Shown one piece after another: positions 20,405 through 32,024 of a DNA stretch of 64,000 nt. The position numbers and the translations under genes are program-made. The stretch comes from Sphaerosporella brunnea (taxonomy: Eukaryota; Ascomycota; Pezizomycetes; Pezizales; Pyronemataceae): assembly GCA_008704415.1 (NCBI GenBank), contig VXIS01000044.1, positions 124,001 to 188,000 on the forward strand. Direction: 5' to 3'. Numbering within the stretch: position 1 is the stretch's first letter; every line of letters begins with the position of its first letter. The notes beneath the pieces are model-generated. The model was not told the origin of the DNA. It ran no database searches and saw only the letters and a program-made list of their open reading frames with translations.

Positions 20405-21663
20405 ATGTCCGACTCTGTCGAAGCTGCACGCGAAACATCTGCGCCAGCCGCCAAGGAATCCGGCGAGCTCACCGGAACTAATGACGACAGCGTCCCCGAG
20501 TCCAGCGCGCTGACCGCCCCCGCGAAGAAGCTCGTCAAAAAGAAGAAAAGACGTCCTGCGCGGCCGCAGGTAGATCCCGAAACCTTCAAAGGCGGCGAGA
20601 TACCGGTGCAGACGGGTACGGTCTTCAACATCTGGTACAACAAATGGTCTGGCGGCGACCGCGAAGACAAGTACATTTCGAAAGCGCACGCTGCCGGCCG
20701 CTGTAACATCGCCAAAGACAGTGGATACACCAAGGCGGACAAGATTACCGGGTCTTACTTTTGCTTGTTTTTCGCTAGGGGACTGTGCCCACGTGGAGCC
20801 GAGTGCGAGTACCTACACAGACTTCCGACTGTGCACGATCTATTCAATCCCAATGTCGATTGCTTTGGAAGGGATAAGTTTAGTGATTATCGCGATGACA
20901 TGGGAGGTGTTGGAAGTTTTATGCGACAGAATCACACGTTGTATGTGGGAAGGATTCATGTCAGTGACGACATTGAAGAAGTCGTGGCGAGGCATTTCGC
21001 CGAGTGGGGGCAGGTCGAGAGGAGTAAGCCTCCAATTGTTTTGTCTGAAATCGTGTTGGCTTTGGACAGATGGCTAACAGGGTGACAGTACGTGTCCTGA
21101 ACTCCAGAGGTGTCGGCTTCGTCACGTACACCAACGAGGCGAACGCACAGTTCGCAAAGGAGGCTATGGCCCACCAATCGCTCGACCACAACGAGATTCT
21201 CAACGTGCGATGGGCAACTCAAGATCCGAACCCCGTTGCTCAAGCTCGCGACAAACGCCGTGTCGAGGAACAGGCGGCAGCCGCAATCCGAGCGGCTCTT
21301 CCGGCAGAGTTTGTGGCAGAGCTAGAGGGCACGGACCGAGGTGCAGCTAAGAAGAGAAGGATCGAAGGAAGCTTTGGTTTGCAGGGCTATGAGGCACCAG
21401 AGGAGATTTGGTATGCGAGAGGTGAAAATGCGGTTAATCCCGCGGGTAGGATCGAGGCAGGGCAGGAACAGATGTTGCTGGAGGGGGTGCTGGAACCACA
21501 ACGGCAGCAGAAAGAAGAAGAGAAGCAGACGGGTATATTCTCAAGTTCTGCCATGCAGGCTTTGAAGGAACTGAGAGAGGGTGGAGGTGCTCGCATTACC
21601 ACGCAGAAGGAAGAGACGCCTTCTGCGGGATTGGGGCTGGACTACGGCAGTGACAGCGATTAG
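20405..21663 (+). CDS. CWC2: Pre-mRNA-splicing factor Cwc2
   Basis: 397 aa from exons 20405-21023 and 21089-21663; the 65-nt intron has branch GGCTAAC and acceptor GACAG. Cwc2 (RBM22 family) is a component of the NineTeen complex that contacts U6 snRNA in the active spliceosome. In order: an acidic/Lys-rich N-terminus, the Torus region (FNIWYNKWSGGDRED), a CCCH zinc finger (C...FFARGLCPRGAECEYLH), and an RRM split by the intron (HTLYVGRIHV; RGVGFVTYTNEANAQF). The disordered tail ends in LGLDYGSDSD. The length is usual for the family. I chose ATG 20405 over in-frame sequence from 20288, because the upstream frame is His-rich leader and CACCATG is a good start context. Confidence 0.93.
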
Positions 21664-22437
21664 ACTGCAGTCTGTATATGTATGTTTTCATTTGCTTGCA
21701 ATTTCCTTCCCTTTCCTTTCTTTTCTTTGCTAGCCGCTGTACTATACAATAATGCGCATGAAGAATTTTCTCACAAAGGTTCGTTCCCTCCATGCCTCTG
21801 GACACTTACCTAGGTAAGTACTGTAACAAAACGCGGGGTGCGATTGCTCCGCAGTGATACTGAAGCCTTCAAAGATTCCGTATTTGCCCCATGATACCGC
21901 AACATAGACAAAATACCGAATATCTAAGGACTATGATAGTAGGTAGCACTACGATAGCAATCGCACTCCCCTTTTTGCTACAGTACTTAAGCACTTGTGA
22001 ATGTTTATCTCATGTTTATACATGTTTGTTCAACATGAGGGACGCCAAGCAATCGACAACGGTTGGGTTGTTGTGTTTAGCGTGGTTGTTATGCCGAAGA
22101 TCAAAACAATAACAAAGCACATCTTCTCCGAACGACTTCTCTCCTCCTCCTCCTCCGCCTCCTCCTCCTCCTCCTCCTCAGGCCTTGAGGCAGCAACAAC
22201 CCTCATCTAACCCTCACCAAACTCCCCCTTTGACGCAACAAGGCGCATTGCCATTGTGTACTTTTGGTTCTCATGCAAAAGTAATCCCGTGATCATTGCC
22301 AGCCGCTCATTTCTCCCCACCCCCGTTTTTTTGGTCATCCATTGAGAATTCCCATTGTTGAACATCGCAACCTCAATTTTGCTGCTCCGAGTTTCGAGGG
22401 CCAGCGAAAATACAACTCTCAGCAACCCCTTCGAAAC
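21664..22437. other. Intergenic and promoter of the spindle-pole gene
   Basis: No gene. Contains a CTTACCTAGGTAAG palindrome near 21809 and a (CTC/TCC)n tract at 22140-22180, a pyrimidine-rich promoter element common upstream of fungal genes. Confidence 0.5.
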
Positions 22438-25400
22438 ATGGCCTATTACGGCGACGAGTCTGGCGACACCTTAACGTTACCAACTGTCGACCCTCCCACC
22501 TGGCACGAGCGCTCGGTTCAAGACCGTTTCCGACTCGGACGCGAACTAGCGCGCGACTTTGAGGACGCCTCATTTTCCTCCGTACCTCCTCCCGGCGCTG
22601 CAGACCAAACAGACTCTATGGACATAGCGAGAGACGCAAACGCGACCTCAACAAAGCGGATACAACCACACGTTCCCATGCGTCTCCCGGCCGGCGCTCC
22701 TCCCGGTACAATGCTCTATCATTCACCCACTATCGATTCGAAGCTTATGCATGATCATTTCATAGACTTCACGATGGCTGCCGATCACAACGACAACACT
22801 GATAGCTATGAAATTGGACGTACACGCCCGGCTGGCGCTGGCGTCAGCTTTGTCGACCCTGAAAACGATGTGTTTTCTTTTGGAGGACCCGGAAGCAGTC
22901 CGAGAAAGAACGAGGGCAGGAAATCGAACGCCGGAAGGCCCGATGATGGCTCGTCCCAGGACGGTGGAGACGGTCGAAGGCGGATCTCGGATAGGAAACA
23001 GAGGGTGCCAATCGTCGACAGATCCTTGGGTTCACCGGCGCCAACCCGAAAATCTTCGCCCCCTACTCTGAACTTTGAGCCGCACGCCGCCACCCCTAAG
23101 AGGGGTAAACGTCTGTCGTCCAGCAGCGGGGAACGTCCGTCCAAAATTGCAGACTATGTCTCAAACTCCGGCAGCGGTGGATCAAGAGCGTCGCGCTTTG
23201 TTAACCCCCCCACCACCCATCGAGACTCGGAAGAAGAGGCATTATCGGATATCGGCGCCGGTCGTGAATGGAGATTTCAGCGCATGAGTACCATGCCTTC
23301 CAGTCCGCCTCCGCGAAGGACAGATGGTCTCGACCAAGACCAGACTCAGAAGGGTGCCTCTGGTGTCATTCCCAAGTCCTTCAAGTCCACCGGAGATTTC
23401 TTGAAAGAGTTGGGCCTTGATGGTCATACCCGGACCCTCAACCTTCAAACCACGCTCCGAGCACTGAAAGACCCCGCCCCCGTTGCTCGACCTCGCACAA
23501 AGCAATCTTCTCGTGCTCAGACGACTCGGCAGCGGATAGTTGAGCCATCTTTCATGATCCCTAACATGCCCGATGTTACCGATCTTTTCGCAGGCAACGA
23601 CGTAACCCGGTTCTCCGCTAAGAACGGAGCAGCCGCTGAATCGCACGTGCCGATTGATTCTATTCCTATTCCCCAGGACACCCGGGCTATGCTCACAGCC
23701 ATGAGGCTGCTACAAGAGAAGGTTGCCGCTCTCGAGGACAGCAAAGCTGCCAACGAACACCAGGTTGCAAAGCTTGAACGGGAACTCAGAAGAGCGGAAA
23801 GCAAGTATCAGCAGGAGATCAGGCGTGCGCGCTTAGCCGAGGAGGAAATGAGACGACTTAGAAGACCGGATAGCGCCCTTGGTGGCAGCCAAGATGACCA
23901 TGCAGAGGCGGAGAGAACGAGGGTGGATTTGATGATGAACAAGCTCAGTATGTTGCTTTCGTCCCCTTTCCCCTTGTCATTGTTAATCCGTGCTTGCAGC
24001 TCTTGAATCCACCATCGCAAACCTTCGAAGTGAACTTGAGGATATCAAGCAAGAACTGCAGACTGCGAAGATTGCCCTTCGCAACATGCAGGCGGATCGC
24101 AACGAACATGTTCATGCCGTTGCCATGGCAATTGCTGCCAACGAGGATCTGAAGGCCATCAACAGAGATTTGCAGGGCCAGTTGGAACAGATGGAACAAG
24201 AAATGAGACAGGTCGAGAAGCGAACTTCGCGTCAGCGTGAAGAACACAGAACTCGGGAGGACAGACACAAGCAGAAAGCTAGGGAAGCCCGGCATGCTGC
24301 GGCGATCGCGGAGCAGGACAACAGACGGGATAGTGAGGCACAGGAAGCTCTCAGGCAGAAAGAGCAAGAGGAGCAGGAGAGAGAGGACATGGAGCGGGTG
24401 GTGCGAGAGCAACTCGAGGAAGAGCAGGAGGAACAGCGACGGGCGAATAACCGACTGGACTTTGCACGGGATGTGGATGAATATCTCAAGAGGCTGAGGC
24501 CTGATCTGTATAAGGACCGCTCTGAGCCAATCTTCGTTCCCCCGACCCCTGAACCTCGAACGACAACTGTGCAGATCGAGGGTAAGAAGAGGGTTATTGC
24601 GATGCCTCGAAGCCAGAAGAGCAGGAGACCTCTGCCCGGTGATACTTCAGAGCTTGCAGTTCTGCCTGAGCCTAAAGGAAAGGAGACAATCGCGCAGCTG
24701 CAAACTGGACGTAGAACCCCCAGGCCAGTCGAGCGCGAAATTACCATCGCTGGTCCTTCGGGCGATGCCTTTGATGACACTACGATGTCCATTACTCCCG
24801 AGGAGGTTCGTCGAATCGCCAAGGAGATCAACGCGGAACGCAAGAAGCGCAAGGCAGCCCAGGCAGCTGAGAAAGCGAAGCATAAGGAGGAGGAGCGGCA
24901 GAGGGAGCAGATTCAACAGGCTGAGCTTGCTCGACAGCAGACAACGACGCGCGATGAGCTTCCAGCAGTTCAGCCTGTATCTGCTGTTGTTTCTTCGCCG
25001 ACCAAAAAGAAGAGCCGTAAGATTCTCAAGGTGGTGTACTTGACGGACGGAGACACCACGGAGATCCATAATCTGGAGCGAGAACTTGACGGCCTGAACG
25101 TCAACGATTTTGCCGGAGCCACAGCCCAACAAACCGAAGTCAAGGGACTAGAGCCGGTAACGGAGCCAGTCATCGCTCCTCTGCAGGAGCCCGTTGTCGA
25201 GCAGTCTAAGGCCGAGGTCCCTACTCAGTCGAATGCTGCCCCAATTGTTGAAGAGGTTGTGGAAGCTGCAGCTCCAGTGTTTGAGCCGAAGCCTGCAACC
25301 GCCGTACCTCGCGTCTCATTTGAGGAGCCAACCCAGCCTTCGCTTCCCATTCATATGCATCCCATTGTCGACCATGCCGGCGAGAACCATGATCCCCGAG

Positions 25401-25934
25401 AATGTACTGTCTGCGTTAGATACGACGACCTCCGCCGTCGGGAAGAAGAGATGGCGCGCGAGAACCCTCTCAAGGATATAGATCATTCTTGCCTGTTTCC
25501 CGCGCCTGAACTCGAACCCGTTTCCAAGCGTCAGGCCGCCGGATACGAGGAAGACCCCACTCTCAGGCCCAGTGTCAACCCCCAAACTCAGTTGGAACGA
25601 GTGGTAAGACAGCTGAAGGATGAGTTCAGACATCTTAAGTTGTAAGCTTTTCCATTTGATTGCAGTAGTTGATATTGGCAAGTGTATTGATGGTATGGCC
25701 AGGATCTATCAACGCCGCAACGAGGAGTTCATGGAGCTCGATCCTGCCATCCAGAAGAAGCGCCGCAAGGCCGTGACCCGAGAGCTGAACGAGCTCGTTG
25801 CAGAGATGGATGCGAAGTCCGACCAGATTTATGCATTGTACGACGTCAACGAAGAGTTTGTCGGACGCGAAAAGGAGCGCGAAAATTATTTGGGAGAGGA
25901 GACGGAGGATCTTATCAGGTCTCTTACCGTATAA
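22438..25934 (+). CDS. PPC89/Cep57-type spindle pole body protein
   Basis: 1127 aa from exons 22438-23947, 24000-25641 and 25703-25934 (introns of 52 and 61 nt). The N-terminal 350 residues are disordered. Residues about 380-440 (FMIPNMPDVTDLFAGN...HVPIDSIPIPQDTRAML) match the centrosome-localisation segment of PPC89-like proteins. Coiled coil runs from about 440 to 640 and again near 780-830. After an acidic/Pro linker, the C-terminus HSCLFPAP...QLERVVRQLKDEFRHLKLIYQRRNEEFMELDP...RRKAVTRELNELVAEMDAKSDQIYALYDV is a Cep57-type microtubule-binding domain. PPC89 is a structural core protein of the fission yeast spindle pole body, and this protein should act there. Assignment is from segment order and recalled family sequence. 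Confidence 0.85.
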
Positions 25935-26350
25935 CGGGGGGAGGTCACTATTTCATATCCTTCAGCATTGTACGCGGGAGCAGGTGTTTTTTGCTGTGTA
26001 TTGCATATTCTTCTTGCTTTAGGTGGATCGATGGGATGTCCATTTTTTACCTCTTCTTTGACCTGCAGGTTTTTATTTTGTGCGTTTTTGGTGTTCGTTG
26101 CGCTTATTGCTTTGGTGGTTTTGTTCGGGTTGACTCTGATGCTTATGCCGCTTTACTTGGATGGGTCTCACGTGTTATAGTAAGTAAACTGATTGCATGT
26201 TACTGGAGCTTTCTGATGCCGCTATTGGATGGAGTTTGAGTTGGTGATAGGTATCTTCAGGTGGGAACGAGTGTCGTTACACAAAACCGACCCACGAACT
26301 TGCCCTCACTAACTCCAACTCCAACCACCGCCGACACCACCACCACTATC
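25935..26350. other. Intergenic
   Basis: 3' flank of the spindle-pole gene (T/G-rich) and promoter of TFB3, with a CCAACCACCGCC-type leader before the ATG. No additional gene. Confidence 0.5.
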
Positions 26351-27438
26351 ATGTCAAACGACGGTAAGAGCTTTTCTCGCACAACACCCTTATAACGCTC
26401 GCTGACACTTACCTAGATGAATACTGCCCCGTGTGCAAATCCTCGCGCTACCTAAACCCACAAATCCGCTTCCTGATCGAGCCGACATGCTACCACAAAA
26501 TGTGTGCGTCCTGCGTGGACCGCCTCTTCGGCAATGGGCCATCCGACTGTCCCGTCGCTGGCTGCGGGAAGCGGCTGCGCGCGGCTCGATTCCGCGCGCA
26601 GACGTTCGACGACATTGCGGTCGAGCGCGAAGTCGACGTGCGCAAACGCGTCAACAAGATTTTTAATCGCCGCGAAGACGAGTTTGCTACGAAGAGGCAG
26701 TGGGATGATTACCTTGAGATGGTGGAGGGCACTACGTTCGACCTTGTTAATGGAACTAAGAAGGAGGTAGAGGCAGCGGAAAAGAGATTGAGGGAGTATG
26801 AGGAGGCTAATAAAACGGTCATCGAGAGGAATGTGCAGAGGGAACGCGCTGAGGCCCTTGCGTTTATGGCTAGAGAGGAGGCAGAGAGGGAAATGCTCAG
26901 GGCCACCAGAAAGGCGGCGGAGCTGGAGACCGAGGAGGATAAGAGGGAGCTTATGCTTAGTCGCCACGCTCAGCTGGAGGCGCTGAGTAATGGCGACCCT
27001 GAGAAGGCCGAGAGGATAAAACAGAACTACATCAAGCGAGCCGAGGAGCGGAGGAGGAAAGCAAGGTTGGATGTGGAGACGGCGAAGGGCATCAGAGAGG
27101 GACGGGCGCTGGTGCTCAACTCGATGCTGGCGAAGGCTGGGGAAGAGGAGGATGAGGAGGAAGAGGAAGAGTGGGAGCCGCTTGGAAAGAACGTCTCCGA
27201 TACCAGCAAGTACTTCTCTTTGCTGGAGGAGTACCCGCGCGTCGACTGGATCGATGGTTTCGTTGCGGACCAGAAGGTCGCTGCTGGTGGATATGACAGG
27301 CAGGATTGGTACCAGAGGAGTTTGTTTGAGGCTTTTGCTGGGTTGACGGTGTTTTTGCCGGAGGATGAGGATGAGGAGGCTGCGAGCAAATCATTGCCAG
27401 ATAGGACGGATATTATGGTGGTGGATGTGCCCTCGTAA
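26351..27438 (+). CDS. TFB3: TFIIH subunit Tfb3 (MAT1-type CDK-activating kinase assembly factor)
   Basis: 344 aa. A 13-nt first exon (26351-26363, ATGTCAAACGACG) is followed by a 53-nt intron and exon 26417-27438. The N-terminal RING finger is complete: CPVCKSSRYLNP...CYHKMCASCVDRLF...CPVAGCGKRL. The MAT1 central region follows (FDDIAVEREVDVRKRVNKIFN) and then a long helical coiled segment. The C-terminus has the Pro-poor, aromatic end expected (DWYQRSLFEAFAGLTVFLP). Tfb3 links the Kin28/Cdk7-cyclin kinase to core TFIIH for transcription initiation and DNA repair. The length is close to family norm. The tiny first exon would be missed by simple ORF calling. Confidence 0.93.
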
Positions 27439-28009
27439 AGACGAGAGGAACCATTTACATCTGGGGCGCATACCTACTTTGTTTCTTTGGCGTTCTTTTG
27501 TCACAGCGAATCAATGTGCATGGCCAGTGTTTGGTCCAATGCACTCTAAGTAGAGTAGTATCTTCTGTCGAGTAGATATATCTTATACCTATTCCAGAGC
27601 GGCCACACGCACATACGCAGCCACAAACCCCTCCCCCACGCCGCAGTAGGGCCAGGGAGGCTTGTGGTGTTGTGCGGCGGAGAGGCCAGTTGTGGTTTAG
27701 TTCAGCGGGCAAAGTCAGCGGACGAGAAGAGCCAGTGGGAGCGATCTGCGCAGATAACCTCCTGCTAGGGACACTACTTGAGTCTTGAGTAGAGTACATG
27801 TATGCAGATACAAGCGTTTAGTAAGGACAGGCGCTGATGCGCTGCGGGTAGATAGATATACGCATGCGCCTCAGGGAAAGAAGAAGCCTTTAAGGCTGTC
27901 CATCGTGAACCGGGAGGAGAAATACACGAGGCGGCTCAAAGTATGACTTTCAACAACTCTCCCTTGCTCCCATCCCAAATCTCAACCACTTGAGCACCTG
28001 CACCACCAT
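27439..28009. other. Intergenic between convergent genes
   Basis: Shared 3' flank of TFB3 (plus) and the secreted-protein gene (minus). No coding frame or repeat of note. Confidence 0.5.
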
Positions 28010-28654
28010 CTAAACCCTCCTCTCCTCCCCCTCCCCCGCCCCGCTCTCCTCCGCAGGCGGGGAGGCCAAAAACTGAAAGCGTTCAATATCCGGATCCTCC
28101 GCCAGGCCAGCCGCAAACGCCTCAATAGCGCCCACATCCACATGCTGATTATACGCTCTGAGGTGTCCATATCCATTATCATACTTGGAGCCCTTATTAT
28201 ACCCAAAGCCGACCTCCACCACTGGTCTCCCCATCATCCCCTCTCCCATGTCCCCGTTCCAAATCACCTCCTTCTCCTTCTCCTCCTCCTCCTCCTTCCC
28301 CTGCTGTTGCTTACGTCTCATCGAATCGTCACCACTAAGAGGCCGGTGCCCCCGTACGAGCTTAGAAGGTTTAACCCCATACTCCGCCGCATTCGCCTCC
28401 TTGAAATTTTCGTGCGCGCGTTGGCGGTGATCGATGCCGCCCGGGTTATTGTTGACTTTGCTCTCGTACGCATTGAAGGGACGTGCGGCGAGGATGGCGT
28501 CGAGGTCGTAGCGGTGGTGCGGGTCGGAGAGGTCGCGGCCGTGGAGGCGGTGGGCGGGCGGGGCGGGTGAGGGGTGATAAAGGTTTCCTGGGGATTGCAG
28601 GTGGCAGGAGAGCACGGCCAGGGCGAACAGGGGAAGAAAGAGGTGGGAGTACAT
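28010..28654 (-). CDS. Small secreted protein, function unknown
   Basis: 214 aa, one exon. The N-terminus MYSHLFLPLFALAVLSCHLQ is a textbook signal peptide (short n-region, Leu/Ala-rich core, small residues before a likely cut after about residue 17-20). The mature part is hydrophilic. It has RHGRD-like basic and His-rich sequence at 35-50, a Lys/Glu block (QQQGKEEEEEKEKE) near 115-130, and a Gly/Tyr-rich stretch (GFGYNKGSKYDNGYG). There are no Cys pairs beyond the signal, so it is unlike typical Cys-rich effectors. I do not recognise a family. Confidence 0.65.
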   Translation of the reverse strand: MYSHLFLPLFALAVLSCHLQSPGNLYHPSPAPPAHRLHGRDLSDPHHRYDLDAILAARPFNAYESKVNNNPGGIDHRQRAHENFKEANAAEYGVKPSKLVRGHRPLSGDDSMRRKQQQGKEEEEEKEKEVIWNGDMGEGMMGRPVVEVGFGYNKGSKYDNGYGHLRAYNQHVDVGAIEAFAAGLAEDPDIERFQFLASPPAEESGAGEGEERRV

Positions 28655-29362
28655 TGTTGCTGTCGTTTGGTGTTTGGAGAAGCAGGCTGAAGGGGGGTGT
28701 TTATACCTGCTGCTGCTTGCTACACGGGAAACTCAGTGCTGAGGAGGCGAATTCCCACCTCTGTAGCTGCGGGCCGCGATCATAGACTTATGCTCGCTCA
28801 AGCTTCCAGTCCCTGACGGCCCTGAATGGGCACAAGAAAGTTTCCCGTAGCTATGGTGCATTGCGCAATCACGGATACTGTAGGATTTGAAACGTTCACA
28901 ACGATAGCCACGAGTCCAGCCCTAGGGCCAGCCGGGCATCCTCTGCAGATGTCAAGCTTAAACATTCCCACGAGTCACGGGACCCATTCCAGACCGATAT
29001 CTTTCTGACACTTTCTCTCTGCCAAGTGCAATCGCCGGCATGGACCAGGTCTAGGATGGCTCTCCGCACTTGCGATCCTTCTCCTGCCGCAGCAATTGGC
29101 CACAGATACTTACCGCAATATTCTACACACATACAATCCTCACACCCCGCATCCCATCCCATCCCCTCCATCTCATTCCTGTCGATCATCTTCGTTCGTT
29201 CGTTTTGGCAACAGCGCCTTTTTTATTCTTTTTTCCCCGCCGCGCTCCACGAAGCGCAATTGGCTCGCTTGCACAGTCCAGGAAGTGATAGTGATCTGCA
29301 AGCTCGAGCTCCCCTGGATAGCTTTCCCTGCAGTGGGCACTCACTAAATTCCCCCCCTCGCG
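28655..29362. other. Divergent promoter region
   Basis: Lies between the divergently transcribed secreted-protein and Kelch-BTB genes. CT- and CA-rich leader sequence (29100-29360) precedes ATG 29363. No gene seen. Confidence 0.5.
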
Positions 29363-31657
29363 ATGACGACCAGCAGCAGCAACAACCCAGCAACAGCAGC
29401 ACACTCGTCACCGAACATGAACCCACCGAACGGCGGCAGTAGCAGCAATACCATCGCACCACCCGACGGGGGCGCCGCGGGCGCGCGATCATCTACACCC
29501 ACAGCTCCCACGAGCAACAGCAGCGCCGGCGGCGGAGGAGGAGGAGCAGGAGGAGGAGGAGGAGGAGGAGGAGGGAGTAACCAGAACTTCTCGACGCTGG
29601 TCTCAACCATCTTGAAGACTACCGGAAAGGAGCCGCCGCCCCTCGTGGGCCCGTCTACCACCATCATCGGCGATGTCCTCTACGTATTCGGCGGACGGAT
29701 TCTGAGTAGGACCCGTCCACTCCTGTCCAACGATATGCACGCTCTCGATCTTATCACCCGCGTTTGGCGCCAGCTCGATTGTAAGGGGCAGATCCCGCCG
29801 CCAAGATACTTCCACTCGGTGTGCGCCCTTGGCGATAGCAAGCTGGTGTGTTTCGGCGGCATGTCGCCGACGAATCCGGGCGGCGCAGAGGAGAAGACGC
29901 CAGCGCCGGGCGGTGGAGGGGCAGGTCCAGATCAGAACGAGGTCCAGGTCATGAGCGATATTCACGTGTTTGATATCCCGACGTGTACCTGGACTTTCAT
30001 CCCCACGCCGAATCCGCCGGAAGGACGCTACGCGCATTGCGCTACCATCCTGCCAAGCACCGCAGTGTATACGGCGACCGGTGGAATGGCGGCGTCAGTT
30101 CAGAGTGGAGAGCGATTGGATGGGTTTGGAGGAACGGAAATGGTGGTCGTTGGTGGCCAGGACTCGGCAAATCATTACATTGAGGAGGTCAATGTTTTCA
30201 ATCTCCGCTCGTTGATGTGGACGAGTAAGAGCCCGTTGGATCGGTCTTGCGGGGCGTATAGGAGTGTTGTCGCCCCATTGGGTCATCGCTTGTCGGTGCA
30301 GCAGATTGGGATGGGAGCAGATGCGCCCGCCGGGGAGGACACGCCTGCCAATGCATCCAATAGTATCACTCCACAAAAGGACCCCGGGGCTATGCTCATC
30401 TACTCCAACTACAACTTTTTGGATGTTCGGCTGGAGCTACAGCTTCGGCTTCCGGACGGAACATTGACGGAGAAGACAATGAACGGAGTGCATTCCCCGC
30501 CGGGTCTTAGGTTCCCTAACGGCGGTATCTTGGATAACCACTTCGTGGTCTCAGGTACATACCTCACCTCCAGCAAACAAGAGTATGCGCTGTGGGCTCT
30601 GGACCTACGGACACTGATCTGGTCCCGCATCGATGCGGGGCAGGTATTCGCGCAAGGCTCCTGGAACCGGGGTGTCCTCTGGAACCGCCGAAGTTCCTTC
30701 CTCATTCTCGGCAATAAGGGGAGGTCCCTAGTAGAAGACTACAATCACCGCCGCATCAACTTCACCAACCTCTGCAAAGTCGACCTAGAAGCGTTTGGTT
30801 TGTACGAGAACTGGCGACACAACTCTCACTCAGCGGTGCAACGAACCTTTTCCCGGCCTGCTGAAGACTTTGGGCGGATGTTCATGAACATGCCCGAACT
30901 CGCAGACATGGAATTTATCTGCATGGAAGGCGAAACTATACCCGTAAACTCACGAATGATATCGAAACGTTGGGGACCATACTTCGTCGAGTTGCTAAAC
31001 TCGACAAAACATGAGCCTGATCCTATGCACCGCGCCATCTCGACGGCTACCATCACCCCGCAATCTTTCTCTGCTATTGCCGCTGCCGGGCCCCCGACTA
31101 CCGCGCAATATAACCCCCTCGATCGCCCAAGATCTCTATACTTCCCACACTGCCACTCCGTCGTCCTGGCGCTCACCGAATTCTTGTACACCGGCTCCCT
31201 TCCGCCGCCCGGGGACCCGGGCGTCATCGCGCCAATCCTATGCTCCCTCCTCCAGATCGCACGGCCTTACCGTGTAGAAGGACTACTAGAAGCAGTGGTA
31301 GAGCGTATCCACCAGCAACTCGACGGCAAGAACGCAGCAGCGGTTTTCAACGCCGCGGCTACGGCGGCCGGAAGCGGATCTGGCATCGAAGCGGTGTACC
31401 TAGACCACAAACACCCCGACGAAGACGACATCAACGGCGGTGCAGATGACGGCGAGTTGCCGCCGCTGCCCGGACAGAAGGAGGATGAGGAGTGGTGGGA
31501 GAGTGTTAATATCATTGGGTTGCAAAAGAGGGGCCTGAGGGGCTTGATGGAGGGCAGGCGGATGAGGGAGCGTGGGAAGAGTCTTGGTGGACGAGCGGGT
31601 GAGGGCGGAAGTAGTACTACTACTACTACGTTTGGAGGACTCCCACAGCAGGGATAG
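29363..31657 (+). CDS. Kelch-repeat and BTB protein (Ral2/Mds3-like)
   Basis: 764 aa in one exon. Residues 1-75 are Ser/Asn/Gly-rich, including a run of glycines encoded by GGA repeats (29530-29577). Residues about 95-390 hold Kelch-type blades: GDVLYVFGGRILSRTRPLL, DLITRVWRQLDCKGQIPPPRYFHSV, LVCFGGM, MVVVGGQDSANHYIEEVNVF and LRSLMWTSKSP. The C-terminal 250 residues contain a BTB-like domain (DMEFICMEGETIPVNSRMIS; LTEFLYTGSLP; LLQIARPYRVEGLLEAV). Fission yeast Ral2 and yeast Mds3 share this Kelch plus BTB layout and act in Ras signalling and nutrient or pH control of development. The exact orthologue cannot be fixed from reading alone. The final stretch has an (ACT)n Thr run. Confidence 0.8.
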   Translation: MTTSSSNNPATAAHSSPNMNPPNGGSSSNTIAPPDGGAAGARSSTPTAPTSNSSAGGGGGGAGGGGGGGGGSNQNFSTLVSTILKTTGKEPPPLVGPSTTIIGDVLYVFGGRILSRTRPLLSNDMHALDLITRVWRQLDCKGQIPPPRYFHSVCALGDSKLVCFGGMSPTNPGGAEEKTPAPGGGGAGPDQNEVQVMSDIHVFDIPTCTWTFIPTPNPPEGRYAHCATILPSTAVYTATGGMAASVQSGERLDGFGGTEMVVVGGQDSANHYIEEVNVFNLRSLMWTSKSPLDRSCGAYRSVVAPLGHRLSVQQIGMGADAPAGEDTPANASNSITPQKDPGAMLIYSNYNFLDVRLELQLRLPDGTLTEKTMNGVHSPPGLRFPNGGILDNHFVVSGTYLTSSKQEYALWALDLRTLIWSRIDAGQVFAQGSWNRGVLWNRRSSFLILGNKGRSLVEDYNHRRINFTNLCKVDLEAFGLYENWRHNSHSAVQRTFSRPAEDFGRMFMNMPELADMEFICMEGETIPVNSRMISKRWGPYFVELLNSTKHEPDPMHRAISTATITPQSFSAIAAAGPPTTAQYNPLDRPRSLYFPHCHSVVLALTEFLYTGSLPPPGDPGVIAPILCSLLQIARPYRVEGLLEAVVERIHQQLDGKNAAAVFNAAATAAGSGSGIEAVYLDHKHPDEDDINGGADDGELPPLPGQKEDEEWWESVNIIGLQKRGLRGLMEGRRMRERGKSLGGRAGEGGSSTTTTTFGGLPQQG

Positions 31658-32024
31658 TGAGTTGCGTAGCGGAAGTCTGTGTAGTTTGTGGTGTGGTTTT
31701 TTTTTTTTTTTTTCATCCGCTTTATTTTGCGTAAATTATTGAGCTTTTGGTTTTTGCAGTTTTTGTCCATCTACTCTATTTGTTCGGGATGCGGGACGAT
31801 ATATCACGGCGGGGGTTGAGATACTTAAGTACTTACTTTTTGTGTTGTATGTCAAATAGGAGATGAAGATAAACGTGTGGAGGAGAAGAAGCAATTTGAG
31901 GAACTTCTAGACACGTACCATCACTCGCATCTATAGTAAATCCTCAGCATACCATACCAAAACAAACAACAGCGCGGTATCATTACTAACATGCCAAACA
32001 TCAATGCCAACACGACTCACTACG
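31658..32024. other. Intergenic between convergent genes
   Basis: Contains a T homopolymer at about 31699-31713. No gene. Confidence 0.5.
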